64,000 bases of DNA from Globisporangium splendens (Eukaryota; Oomycota; Peronosporomycetes; Pythiales; Pythiaceae), in the NCBI GenBank assembly GCA_006386115.1, contig VFIW01000120.1, positions 1-64,000 of the forward strand, in the 5' to 3' direction. A program made the position numbers and the translations under genes. Below, one piece after another: positions 54,235 through 64,000 of this stretch (position 1 is its first letter; every line of letters begins with the position of its first letter). Under the pieces are notes generated by a model. The model was not told the origin of the DNA, did not search any database, and saw nothing but the letters and a program-made list of their open reading frames with translations.

Positions 54235-57200
54235 ATGGAAGTTGATGCAGCTCCAGAAGAACCTTCCAACGCGGTAGCGAATACCGAAGCTCACCTTCCG
54301 GAACAGCAAGAAGGCAGCGATGGTAGTCAACGTTCTGAGGACTCTGCAAGTGGGCAGCCCGAATCACCTGGCAAGTCCAAACAGAAAACATCGCCGTCAA
54401 AGCACCACCACAAGTTCAACATCGGTACGAGCCGCCTACACGGACTTCTTGCAGCAATAAACTGCAACTATCATCCCATGCGACCAAGATCATAACCGCA
54501 CTGACGTGAATTTCGTGATATTATGTAGATGCAAATGCATCTCTCGCAGCTGTCAGTGCAAAGCTGCAGCCTGTGCTCTTACCAGGCGAAAGCGAAATCG
54601 TGAGAATCAACCGAGAAGCACTCAGGACCGTGTCAAAGCGATACCAACAACATGCTGCGAGAGTCCAAGATCAACAACTAGCCGAGTCGAATAAGAACGA
54701 AGACGACGACGAGAATGATGCGCTCACAGAAGGACAAAGTCCAACACAGAAAGCGCGGATTCCACCAGCACTTCAAGAGTCGATTATTGCCGAGGAGTGG
54801 GTTAATGTGCATTTAGAGACGAACGGAGCGTTTCTTCTGCCGGCCACAGATATCCAGCCGCTTCTGCAAAAGGTCAAGACTGCCCTAGGAGGAAACAGCG
54901 ACGACACACTCACGGTAGAAGAAACGTTCACATTCCGTAAACGTGGTGACACTGGACCGTTGGGACGAGCAGGTATCGATCGTGCTTCCCTGTATCGTCT
55001 TGGGATGCCAAAAGATCTCGTGGATCGACTCTACAGTGCGCTCTATGTGTACACGAATGGCTTCCACAATATCATCAACGAGATTGCAGCGCATTGCCCT
55101 CCGCTAGTTGAGAAGCACGTTTCATCGAACGTGTGGCTGACGTTCCTCCTGCTTTTGGAGCAGTGTGAGAATGGCAAATACGAAATAGCGATGCTCAAAT
55201 TCAAGCATGCAACGCAAGAGTGGCGAAGGCAAATGCAGGAAGAGTTTGCGAATGAGAAAGCGCGACTAGAGGTCCAACTGCACGTACTCAAATCGAATCT
55301 GACGGACGAAGCAACTCAAAGTGCAGAAAAAAGCGATATCATCGCAAAGCTTGCCGCTGAGGCTGTCGTGGCGAATCAAACGGTATGGATCCAATTTTGT
55401 CATTGTTCGACTCAACGCTCATGTTTTTGTATCGTCTCTCTACTCATTCTAGATTTCGGATCAACAGAGAGAGATTTTAGCCCAGGCGGAGCAAATTCGG
55501 CTTCTGAAACTTGAGATTCTGGTGCACGAAGATGATGAGCGAAAGTTAAACGACCAGCTTGACGATGCAAGAAAAGACTTCGAGGTTGCAAACTCCGAGA
55601 GAATCAATGCACTGGCAGAGCGGTACGCTTTGGACGAAGAAGTCCGGAAACGGCAGGTGGAGTTGGAGCGCGTGGAGGCTGAGAAATCAAACTACGCCAA
55701 ACGAATGCACGAGGGATTGTTCATGAATCAGGCTCTTCGCGCAACAAACGAGACGCTGAAGCAGAACGCTGTCGTTAGTGTCCTGAAAAAAAACAAGTTG
55801 AGCAATGAAAAAGAGTCACTTCATGCGCAGCTGGATGGTCTGCAGCAGGAACCGCAAGATCTGAAGCTCCAGAAGGCGCGAGTCGAAAAAGAGCTTCAGG
55901 ACAGTCAGCGAAAGCACCAACACTTAGATACACGCATCCAAACCATGAAAGAGCAATTTGAAATAGAGGTTGTGAGCAACTCCAAGCACGTTCAAGAAAT
56001 CAACCACCTGAAAGGAGAGATCGACGAAGAAAAAGTCAAAGTCGGGGTGCTCGAAGCGAAACGCAACCTTCTGACTGCGGAAAAGCAGAACACTGGCATG
56101 CGAGCACAAGACAAGCTGAGAATAGAGAGGTTGCTCAACCAGAAGCTTGAGCTTGAGAATATAGTCGAAGCGATGAAAGTCGACAGAGCCAAAGACCAGG
56201 AGCAGATTTGGAACCTGCGTGCATCGTTAGAAGCTCTGGACACTGAGATGCAGCATTCCAAGCGTGTATTCTCTGCAGGTCAGCAAGCGTTCTTGCATTC
56301 GGAGCGAACATGCGAGCAGTTGCGGCACCAATTGCAGGACGTGGAGAAGAAGAAGAGTTTGAAGAAGAGTTCGATGAAGAAGATGTTCTGGACGCGCATC
56401 GTAAGAGGCTTAAACTGCGTCGAAAAGGAATCATTCTCGATGATGCCCTTAACGGAGATCAACTGGGAGACAGAGCGAGTGATGGTGGTGAAATCGGTGA
56501 TTCCTTGGAAAAGCGATCGCAAGTCACACGAATGAGCAAGTTCCGGAAAAGCAAACTCGACAAGTTGGTCAAGAAACTGCAGCGAGATCTTGAGAACAAG
56601 TCCGAGCTAGTGCAAAGCCTCGAAGGCGTTATATGTGAGCAGGTAGACCAGATGGCGCTGCTAACACGAACAAACGAGCAGCAAGAGCGATGGCTCAGGT
56701 TGAATGAAAACCAGAAGGGAATGCTTTTTGCGGACATCGATGCGAAGGCGATTGTGCTTTTCGAGGTCCACAATGCAAAGGAGACGGCAGAGTTGAAGAT
56801 GCGCCAAGTTGAGACGGATCGTGATATTGAAATCGAGCGAGCTCTCAAAATGCAGTTTGCGCTGGAGAACATGCGCCGACAGTTTGATATGCAAAGCGCA
56901 CAAAATGAAGACTTGCAAAGCAAGATCTGGCGCGAATACGAGCATCATCTCTTGATGCTCTCGCTGCGACGAGAGAAAGAAGTCCAGGCGACAGTTGCCA
57001 TCGCAGACCAGGGCAGTCAGACGCTGGTTCCACAGAGAAACCCTGCGAATGATCGCGCACGGATTTCGTCCATGTACATGCCGGCTGTGAACCCAGCGGC
57101 GTCAACGTTTGAAGATATTATTCAGCAAATAAACCACACAGCAAAAGGGCTGCTCCCTGGAGTCGCCAGCGATATCACCAGCTCGCATTCTTCGAATGAG

Positions 57201-58172
57201 AAACACGGATCGACAGGTGGACTCAACTCGGCAGTCCCAATCATTCTTTCGACTCAGCGTCGAAGGGAGACTGATGCACAGTATCGGAAACGATACGAGC
57301 GAACACGTGGACAGCAGTCTCAAGGGCAAGGCAAGGGTCTGCCAGCCATAGGACAGGGTCATACGCCGCATATCATTCGCCATTTCAATGAATTCGGGAT
57401 GCGTCAGGACGTGCTTGTCTCACCTGTGTATCCACTGTATTTCGCCGACCAATCGAGTAGCAATGGACTGGGAGGGCCGGCCATCAGCACAACGAGGCTT
57501 CAAGGCTCACCAACAACCTCCAAGATTCCAAGAAAGCCTACCGATCAACAGCATCGACGGTTGCAGCAAGTTGGTGGTCAAGGCGAGGAGCGATGCAGCA
57601 GTCCCCGTCAGTCAAATTACAGAGACCCTCGACGTCGTTCGCCAAGAGGAATAAACCGGAAAGTCAGGACGCAATACGACCAGGACACTGCTGTTGAGCC
57701 GAACGCAAAGGAGGCTGGAGATACTGGTCTGCGATACCACCGAGGCTTTTTGCAGACTGGCATGGAGGTTCTTCGAGGATCGTCAGGTCAGCAGCAGTTT
57801 CCAGAAGATGTAAGCGAAGGAGATGACTATGACGATTCGGAGGACGAGGACAGCGAGGACGGATACGTGCAAACTAGATCCGACGGCAGGTATCGGAACT
57901 TTGGTCAGCATGAATCGTCGCTCTTGCCTCGTAGTCCTGGGCGGCTTGAAGTCGCGCTTCGGGGGTACCAGGGTGAGCAGCTAGAAGCCCACGAACAAAC
58001 TCGGCGGGGACAGTTGCTCCGACACGGAAAGCACGATGAAGTCCGCACGTCTTCGCTCCTCCAATGCGGCAGTGACGATGATGATAACGAACTCGATGAC
58101 GACATGATCAAAGAGCTCGACCATTCTTCATTTGTCCCTGCTGTGCTGTACCCATTGTTGCCTCCCCAGTAG
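54235..58172 (+). CDS. Coiled-coil protein of flagellar/centrosomal type, possible frameshift
   Basis: Exons 54235-54424, 54550-55382, 55453 to about 56,280-56,340, then another frame to 58172. The first two introns are clean GT-AG and in phase. An N-terminal conserved-looking domain (about residues 110-270: AEEWVNVHLETNGAFLLPAT, LYSALYVYTNGFHNIINEIA, NVWLTFLLLLEQCENGKYEI) precedes about 400 residues of coiled coil and a disordered, acidic C terminus. The region resembles the axonemal TSNAXIP1-type layout (weak). Around 56,280-56,370 the coil passes between frames. Either a 59-bp phase-1 GT-AG intron (56279-56337) or a one-base frameshift explains it. The removed segment (QQAFLHSERTCEQLRHQLQD) itself looks like good coil, so a frameshift remains possible. 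Confidence 0.6.
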
Positions 58173-58327
58173 AAATGCTTCCATCATCGTATTGGACTTT
58201 TGATCTCGACTTGCTCACCCACCGTTAAATTACAAAATTGAACGAAATTACGAAGGCGCAGCATTAACTACTTGCCACCTGCAACGGGCCGTGCATTCCT
58301 GAGCATTTCTGAAGCCAACCATCACTA

Positions 58328-59236
58328 TCACGCGTTCTTTCTAGATTGCGGTCGATCTCTTTCGTGATACTCGCGACGAACGCTGACGTTCGCTTGCTGG
58401 CGTGTCCTCCCTCGGCTTGACGATCTCTCATGGCTTCTGCCGCGTTTTCGTACTGGTGAACGAGATCGTTGACGATGTGCTGAACTGGTTCGATCGCAGT
58501 CTCGACGACTGCTTCTCCTTTTGTGCTTTGCTGCGTCACTGGAGTCGTCATCGGACGAAGTGCTGCTGCTACTAGAAGATGGCGATTCAGAATCTGAGCT
58601 TGATGGTTCAGATGAAGAAGACGAAGGCGCAGATGTTCGACGCCGACGTCGGCTCTTTTTCTTCTCCCTTTTTGATTTTTTCTCCCTGCGCTTGCGCTTC
58701 TTCCTCTCCTTTTTCTCGGCTACTTCCCGTCGCACCTCAGCAAGTAATGCAGCCAGCTGCTCTCGCTTCGCCTGCTTCTTCTCGCCCTTCGTCATCTCGC
58801 GCTGCTGCTCAGGAAGCGCCACGTACTTTGCCATGGGATCTTCGCGCGCCTGGCGCTCGGCGTCCAGCAGCAGGTTCCCCGCGGTCGCCATGGGGCACTC
58901 GCGATCACCCGTGCGGTGGCCATACGCCTTGCAGCGCCAGCACTGCATTACCTTGACTGCAACGCCCATGGGCAGCCACAGGCCCTGTGATGGCGCGCTC
59001 TTCAGGAACTCGCGCGCATTGCGGTTCTCCGGTTTGTCGGGGATCGCATCCTCCGGCGCTCGACTCGTTGCCTAATTGGTGCGTAGAATACAAGACAACA
59101 GTACACACACACACACACACACACACAAGGAGAGCACATGAGAGCGGTAATGACGCACTTGGACGCCACTACGCGGACGTGTAAGCGCGCACACCTCCTG
59201 CCGCGTTCGCTGGATCGCTCGCTCCGGTGACACCAT
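58328..59236 (-). CDS. RP9/PAP-1-like splicing-associated zinc-knuckle protein
   Basis: Exons 59159-59236 and 58328-59071, GT-AG and phase 0, give 273 aa. The conserved core matches RP9 (Pim-1-associated protein): EDAIPDKPENRNAREFL, then SQGLWLPMGVAVKVMQCWRC. A CCHC knuckle follows (C-x2-C-x4-H-x6-C, CWRCKAYGHRTGDREC) and then EDPMAKYV. The C-terminal half is a Lys/Arg-rich stretch, a Ser/Asp stretch and an RS-like tail (SRSPVRKRGRSHERSSSRGR). Known RP9 proteins localise to nuclear speckles and associate with splicing factors. The 5' end is tentative: ATG 59236 gives a short basic leader, and the intron contains a (CA)n tract. Confidence 0.8.
59103..59127. repeat. (CA)n microsatellite
   Basis: A CA dinucleotide run of about 25 bp lies inside the single intron of the RP9-like gene, near its acceptor side. 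On the sense strand it reads (TG)n. Confidence 0.9.
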
Positions 59237-59521
59237 GCTGCTCTTTTGGCTCCACAGCTCGACTCGCACATGCGACTTGTTATGGCGATGGTTAAGTTAT
59301 GAACGTCGTCTGTGTTATTTGCCCTGCAAGATGCAACCGAGAACCCAACGACTCAGCACGCCAGCTCGCGCGGAATAGCAATGCGCAACTCATTCATACA
59401 TAGATATTTATATTATGAGCGCTTCGTGCATTACACGTGCTATGCTGGTGCTGTGCGCACAGGATCGTCCTCGTGCCCAACGCTTCTCTGCAGTGTTGGC
59501 TCGTGTGCATCATGCATTCTC

Positions 59522-59848
59522 CTACTTGTCCTTCGGTCGCAGGTCTTCGAGACTCTGGCGGAGCTGCTCCTGTCGCTTGCGCTTCTGCTCCTCGATGCGC
59601 TCGGGCAGGTTCGGCACGATGAAGAGGTCCTTGAAGCTCTGCGGGATGGCGTCTGAGATGCCCGTGCCGAACACGCCCCACTTCTTCGTGAAGTCGTCTG
59701 CGATCTCCGGGTGCGACATCTTCACGGCCGTTTCCGCGAACTGCTCCGGGTGCTGGAAGCGGATGTACGCCAGCAGCGACACGCCGGCGACCGTCATGCC
59801 CGTCACGCCCGAGAGGAACACGGCGGAGAGCGTCACGCGCGGCGCCAT
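59522..59848 (-). CDS. Small single-pass membrane protein, possibly mitochondrial
   Basis: Intronless, 108 aa from ATG 59848. Residues about 5-30 form one hydrophobic helix (VTLSAVFLSGVTGMTVAGVS). A soluble region follows with FTKKWGVFGTGISDAIPQS, and then a charged C-terminal helix (ERIEEQKRKRQEQLRQSLED). The N terminus has a basic residue before the helix and no acidic residues, compatible with the inner mitochondrial membrane. The short size, N-terminal anchor and charged tail recall PET117/COX-assembly-type proteins, but I cannot assign it. An in-frame upstream start would add 25 residues (MRNIRYHCLQ...). Confidence 0.6.
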   Translation of the reverse strand: MAPRVTLSAVFLSGVTGMTVAGVSLLAYIRFQHPEQFAETAVKMSHPEIADDFTKKWGVFGTGISDAIPQSFKDLFIVPNLPERIEEQKRKRQEQLRQSLEDLRPKDK

Positions 59849-61316
59849 GCTGGTTGCTTTTCTGCGGTTGAAAATGACTGGGATGAGACTCGATTGGAGG
59901 CAATGATACCGAATGTTCCGCATCTAGATGCTGGAAAGTCCCTTGTGTCCCGATTTCGAAGAGAATAAGCATTTTGATTGGGCGAAAAAGTACGCATTTT
60001 CCATGCATCGAAAATGGAGAGCTGCGTGAACGAATGCGTCGAGGGTGGAAGAAATTTGTGTACATGGCTTCACTTTCTATGGATGCGAGCGTGTTGCTCA
60101 TAATCGTGTCCCTCAGCTAAGATACGTGGAAAGTTCAAATGGTGGGCAGTAAACTCATACCAAGCTGCTCCGTGGCGCCACGGTTCAGTTCCGCACGTTT
60201 TCACACCTGAGATAAGTCAAGTCAACGGGGCATCCGTCACACTCAAGACTCGATTGTTTATCACAATAGCAAACTTGTGGTTACGCGCTCTTATTAGAAA
60301 TGTGTGCAGATGCAACACTGCTTTGGCCAACCTTGAGCTCCGTCATGCTGACATCTTTGGTTGGGAAGGAAAGGATACCAGCATCCTTTGTGACGAATGA
60401 TGATGATGGTGGTGTTGTGTGTCTTGCTGGCGTCCCTCGCGTCCCGAATGTTCGTCCCTCGTGTCCCGAAGAGCGCACCACATTCGTTTTACACGATGCG
60501 TGATTGCGTTTCAGAAGTGCGCAAGGTGGACCTTTTGCCCCTCGTAGAGAGCGTCGCAATCGCAGGAGATTCAACCTCGTCAAGTCAATTCCGAAAGTGA
60601 TTATCTAGCTATACAGGTAGAGCATCAACTCACCAGCTTGCAAAAATATCGAATAAGCTTTCCAAAACCATCCCTCAGTCAGTTTCCACAGTTGTTCCAA
60701 ACGAGCGGGATATGGGACATATCAGTTCCTTGAAAAATTTCAGCCTCTCTCTACAAGAACAGCCGAAGAACTCCAGTCTGCTGAGGTTTGTTTGTTTGTT
60801 TGTTAGTTTGTCTGTCTGTCTGTTTGTTTGTTTGTCTGTGTGTCTGTCTGTGTTCGCATTCGCCCAGTCATCACGAGCGCGCCATTCTTCGCCCTTCGGC
60901 CCCCTCTCTGCGTGCGGATATTCAGTCAGCGCCGTCATCAGTGACGCAAGTCTCTCCCCGGATCTGCAGCCGCGACAGTCTACAACAGCCAGTCACCGCC
61001 TGCTATTAGTCGCTCTAGGACTCGCTCGTCCGCCAGCCAGAGCCAGTCCCACCGCACGACAACACGGCAAGCGCTCTATAAGGTAACGTGGTGGTGGCTT
61101 GCCCAAATTTTCCTGCGTACAATAGGCGGCGGCACTGGATATGACGCGCGTGCTCTCTTTCTCTGTGTGTTTGTATGGGAGCGACTGACCTTATGGCATT
61201 GTGGTGTTGTCGCATTGGCGCTTGTCTGATTTGACAGCGGGTGAAGACAGCGGACGCGAGCTCTTTTTCTCCGAACGTACTCTTCTCTCTTTTTCTTTCT
61301 CTCTGACTGACTCACG
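59849..61316. other. Intergenic region with tetranucleotide microsatellite
   Basis: No convincing gene. An imperfect (TTTG)/(TGTC)n tract lies at about 60785-60851 and an ATG/GTG-rich repeat at 60400-60418. Pyrimidine-rich sequence at about 61260-61312 precedes the AGC kinase ATG and is probably its 5' UTR. The only open frames are short and repeat-derived. Confidence 0.45.
60785..60851. repeat. Imperfect (TTTG/TGTC)n microsatellite
   Basis: About 67 bp of alternating TTTG and TGTC tetramers in the intergenic region upstream of the kinase gene. Confidence 0.85.
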
Positions 61317-64000
61317 ATGGGCGCAGAGCTGAGCAAGAGTGCGCCTGGAGACGCTGCGTCGTCGTCCAACGGCATGCGGCGCGTGGGCAGCAGCGGTGCC
61401 CTTGATAAGAAAAAAACCGCCGCCGACCTGCCGACCTCGTCGTCCACCACTTCGCTCGTGACTATGGGTCTGAACTCGGCCCCCGCCGAAAACACGCCGG
61501 CTGCGGGCAATGGCTCGCTCGTCAGCTCGTACAACGGCAGCAGCGACGACTTCCACCGCAACTCGGTACACAACAGCAGCAACAACAGCAACCCGGGCGG
61601 CCAGAAGTCGCTCTTCAGCTCCATACGCCGCTCGTCCAACAGCCGCGTCGGCGGCACAAACTCACCCGACGCGGGTACCCCGCTGAGTGGTGGGCACGAA
61701 GGCGACCACGCTGTTGAGTCGCTCGATCTGCCGATCGTCGAGTGGGAAGGATACGTCACGAAGCGCGGCCACCTCGTGCGCAACTGGAAGAACCGGTTTT
61801 TCACACTCGAAGGCACCAATCTGTCATGTAAGCAGCGCTTTGGTGGTCCTGATTGCGCTTGCTGTAGCTTTGGGCTCTTGTTCTAATCGCATTTTCGTGC
61901 TATTCCTTGTTCAAATTCCAGACTACGAGAGCAAGGTTGATGCGCGCAACCGAAGCCACCTAAAGGGCCGTGTCCAGGTCGCGTCGGTGAAGCTGGAAAA
62001 GACCTCGAAGAGCGGTCATGGCTTTGACTTTTCGTTTGAGACGAGCGAAGGAAAAGTGTTTCACTGTTCGGTGCCAACCAAATTGGATCAGCTCACGTGG
62101 GTCTACTTTCTAGAGGCTGGTGTGGACTGCAGCAACATGCGCAAGAACAGCAAGCCGATCTACAACACGTACCGTCATGGCACGCTGCCAGATATGAAAA
62201 CCGAAAAGGCGTACGACATCTACCGCCGTCTCATGGGTGGCGAAATGGAACTCGTGAACGAGTTGATGTCGTATTTCAACAAAGGTATGTTATATTTCGT
62301 CTATTCGGTTGAATATTTGGCACGTGAGACTCACTCTAGATGTGCTGGTGCTTGCAGATTTGGTGTTTACGTCGTCGTACCCAAAGAGTACGCCGTTTAG
62401 TGGCGATTACTTTGGACGAGAAGGGTTCTTGCACTTTCTCGGCGCGTTTTACAACAATGTGGAAGTCGTGGAGTTTACGGTGAACGACATCGTGCGAGAC
62501 AGCGACGGCAAGAGCTACACGATCAAGGGCCATGAAAAACTGAAGAGCAAGCATTCTGGCACCGTGATTTTCCAGCCGTGGACCCACAAGATCCGATTTG
62601 GACCCTATGGCCGGATTTTGCGTCTGCGAGCGGACGTGGACATCAAGATGGCAAACGGCAACTGGAAGCAGTTTGGCGTGAAGAACCCGTACTCGGAGAT
62701 CTCGGATGCAGCTTTCCGATCGACGCGTTCGCTCAGTATCTCGATGAAGGATTTCACAGTATACAACGTCATTGGTAAAGGCGGTTTCGGAACGGTAAGT
62801 GACTGAGTTTGTGGAAGTTCGTTCACAATGTGGTTGCTAACATGGCGATTTTTCATCGGTTTAGGTTGTCAATGCTGTCAAGAAGAGCGATGGACAGATT
62901 TATGCGCTAAAGATCTTGGAAAAAGGCAAGATGACCAAGTACGACATCGAAAGCTCGTTCACGGAGATGCGAGTTGCCCAAAACATCCACCACCCGTTCA
63001 TTGCTGGTCTCCGAATCGCGTTTCAAAGTCGAACAAAGCTGTTCCTTGGGATGAACTATTACGGTGGTGGTGATCTTTTCCACCACATGAGCAAGGGGGC
63101 GAGTTGCAGAATTCCAGCCGATCGTGCGCACTTTTACACTGCGGAGTTGGTGCTTGGTATTCACCACTTGCACCAGCACGATATCCTGTACAGGTATGCC
63201 TCGTTCGAATTTGTTTTACGAAATCAATGCGTCAGTGCTAATTTGCTTTGTGCTGGTCATTTGGCAGAGATATCAAACCTGAGAATGTGATGATTGATGC
63301 CGAGGGACACATTGCGCTCGTTGACTTTGGGTTGGCGAAATTGCACGTCTCGAATTACAACGGCGCAAAGACCATGGCTGGCTCGCCTCAGTACACAGCT
63401 CCAGAACTTCTTCTTCCAAAGGCTAAACGATCATATGGAAAGGCTGCGGATTGGTGGAGTCTGGGCATCCTCCTCTACGAAATGAGCGTGGGCAAATCGC
63501 CTTTCTACGACAACAACATTGAAAAGATGTACAGCAAAATTCAGAACGACCCGCTGACTTTCCCAGAGAAGCCAGACTTGCCTGATGATTTGAAGGACAT
63601 TCTGCGAGGGGTAAGTGCATCCACCTGATTTACAGACATGCAGTTGGCTCTCAAACTGACTGCTTTTTCTTATTTGATTTGCAGTTCCTTCAAAAAGACG
63701 CAACCAAACGATTGGGAAGCAACATCAGTGATATCTTGCACCACCCATACTTCAGTCAAATTGACTGGGATTTGCTTCTGCAAAAGAAAACGACGCCACC
63801 TTGGAAGCCAACCTTGGTAAGTCATGCGTTTTGTATGCTAAAGTGATTTCCTCTGACACTTTCTGTTTGCTGTTTTGTTTTGTTTGTTTTCTACAGCAAT
63901 CACCGTTAGATGTGGAGTATGTTGATGCTGAGTTCACAGAACTCGATGTCAACCGCGAGGTGCAGTCGCCAACAGACAAATCAGCGTCGCGATCGAAGGG
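61317..64000 (+). CDS. AGC-family protein kinase with PH and NTF2-like domains (3' end outside window)
   Basis: Exons 61317-61827, 61922-62284, 62340-62794, 62865-63193, 63268-63610, 63685-63816 and 63897 to beyond 64000, all GT-AG and in phase. The Ser/Asn-rich N terminus starts MGAELSK, a possible N-myristoylation signal. A PH domain covers about 143-245 ([20 protein letters not shown]). Next is an NTF2/SnoaL-like domain, about 290-395 ([20 protein letters not shown] ... [20 protein letters not shown]). The kinase starts at about 428: glycine loop [14 protein letters not shown] (Lys), YRDIKPEN (catalytic loop with YRD), [17 protein letters not shown] and [12 protein letters not shown]. The AGC C-terminal extension begins at [17 protein letters not shown] plus AGC suggests phosphoinositide-directed signalling. 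The end is cut off by the window. Confidence 0.88.

Noticed and set aside
58264..58551. 95-codon minus-strand frame at the 3' end of the RP9-like gene
   Set aside because: It overlaps the RS/Ser-rich coding end in another frame and has no independent support.
60720..61086. 124-codon frame over the TTTG/TGTC microsatellite
   Set aside because: Its protein is a repeat-derived VCLFVCLSVCLS run; no gene features.
1..64000. tRNA, rRNA and CRISPR-like arrays
   Set aside because: Looked for cloverleaf-like blocks and regularly spaced short repeats by eye; none found, though a tRNA scan was not possible.

Overview
The window is nuclear DNA from a compact-genome eukaryote, most likely an oomycete (stramenopile). 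Genes lie close together on both strands. Introns are short, mostly 57-120 bp, with GT(A/G)-AG borders. Three paralogous genes carry a 'CTCATTTCTCA(A/G)CTTTC' element just upstream, close to the Inr+FPR core promoter of Phytophthora. Gene content is that of a flagellate-lineage heterotroph. The genus cannot be fixed from sequence alone.

Layout. 0.9-3.5 kb: an unknown frame-disrupted gene, then an EB1-like microtubule plus-end protein. 3.9-7.1 kb: a Tcd/CsdL-type tRNA t6A dehydratase and a phosphoglycolate-phosphatase-type HAD enzyme. 7.3-14 kb: a charged nuclear-type protein, ARPC1 of the Arp2/3 complex, and a SET/SMYD-like methyltransferase. 14.5-20.3 kb: a PH-domain protein, a pogo/CENP-B-derived protein with a broken catalytic triad, and RNase P/MRP subunit p40. 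20.4-29.7 kb: SKI3/TTC37 (nine exons) and a tandem DEG7/Nma111-type protease with a predicted mitochondrial presequence. 30-39.6 kb: an STPR-repeat protein, exocyst SEC8, a small ankyrin protein, a TruA/PUS pseudouridine synthase, an HDEL-tagged ER glycosyltransferase and a ubiquitin-conjugating enzyme.

40.9-48.4 kb is the most unusual part. It holds three nearly identical intronless 646-codon genes, A (+), B (-) and C (+). A and B form a palindrome with arms of about 2 kb around a spacer of about 131 bp. A is a mosaic: over most of its length it matches C, but its last ~0.4 kb and 3' flank match B, a signature of gene conversion. The protein has a leucine-zipper-like coil with no recognisable bZIP basic region, followed by two mutually similar NTF2/SnoaL-like halves.

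48.8-58.2 kb holds two large genes of basal-body/flagellar type. The first (leucine-rich repeats, Sfi1-like W repeats, long coiled coil) runs in one frame for about 5 kb but contains six in-frame stop codons, so it is either decaying, read through, or has unusual introns. The second is a coiled-coil protein with one possible frameshift. The window closes with an RP9/PAP-1-like splicing factor, a small membrane-anchored protein, and the first seven exons of an AGC kinase with an unusual PH - NTF2-like - kinase layout that runs off the right edge.

Most genes are unrelated housekeeping functions (cytoskeleton, RNA decay and processing, secretion, proteostasis). There is no operon-like logic, apart from the local A/B/C paralogue cluster and the side-by-side pair of putative centrosomal genes.
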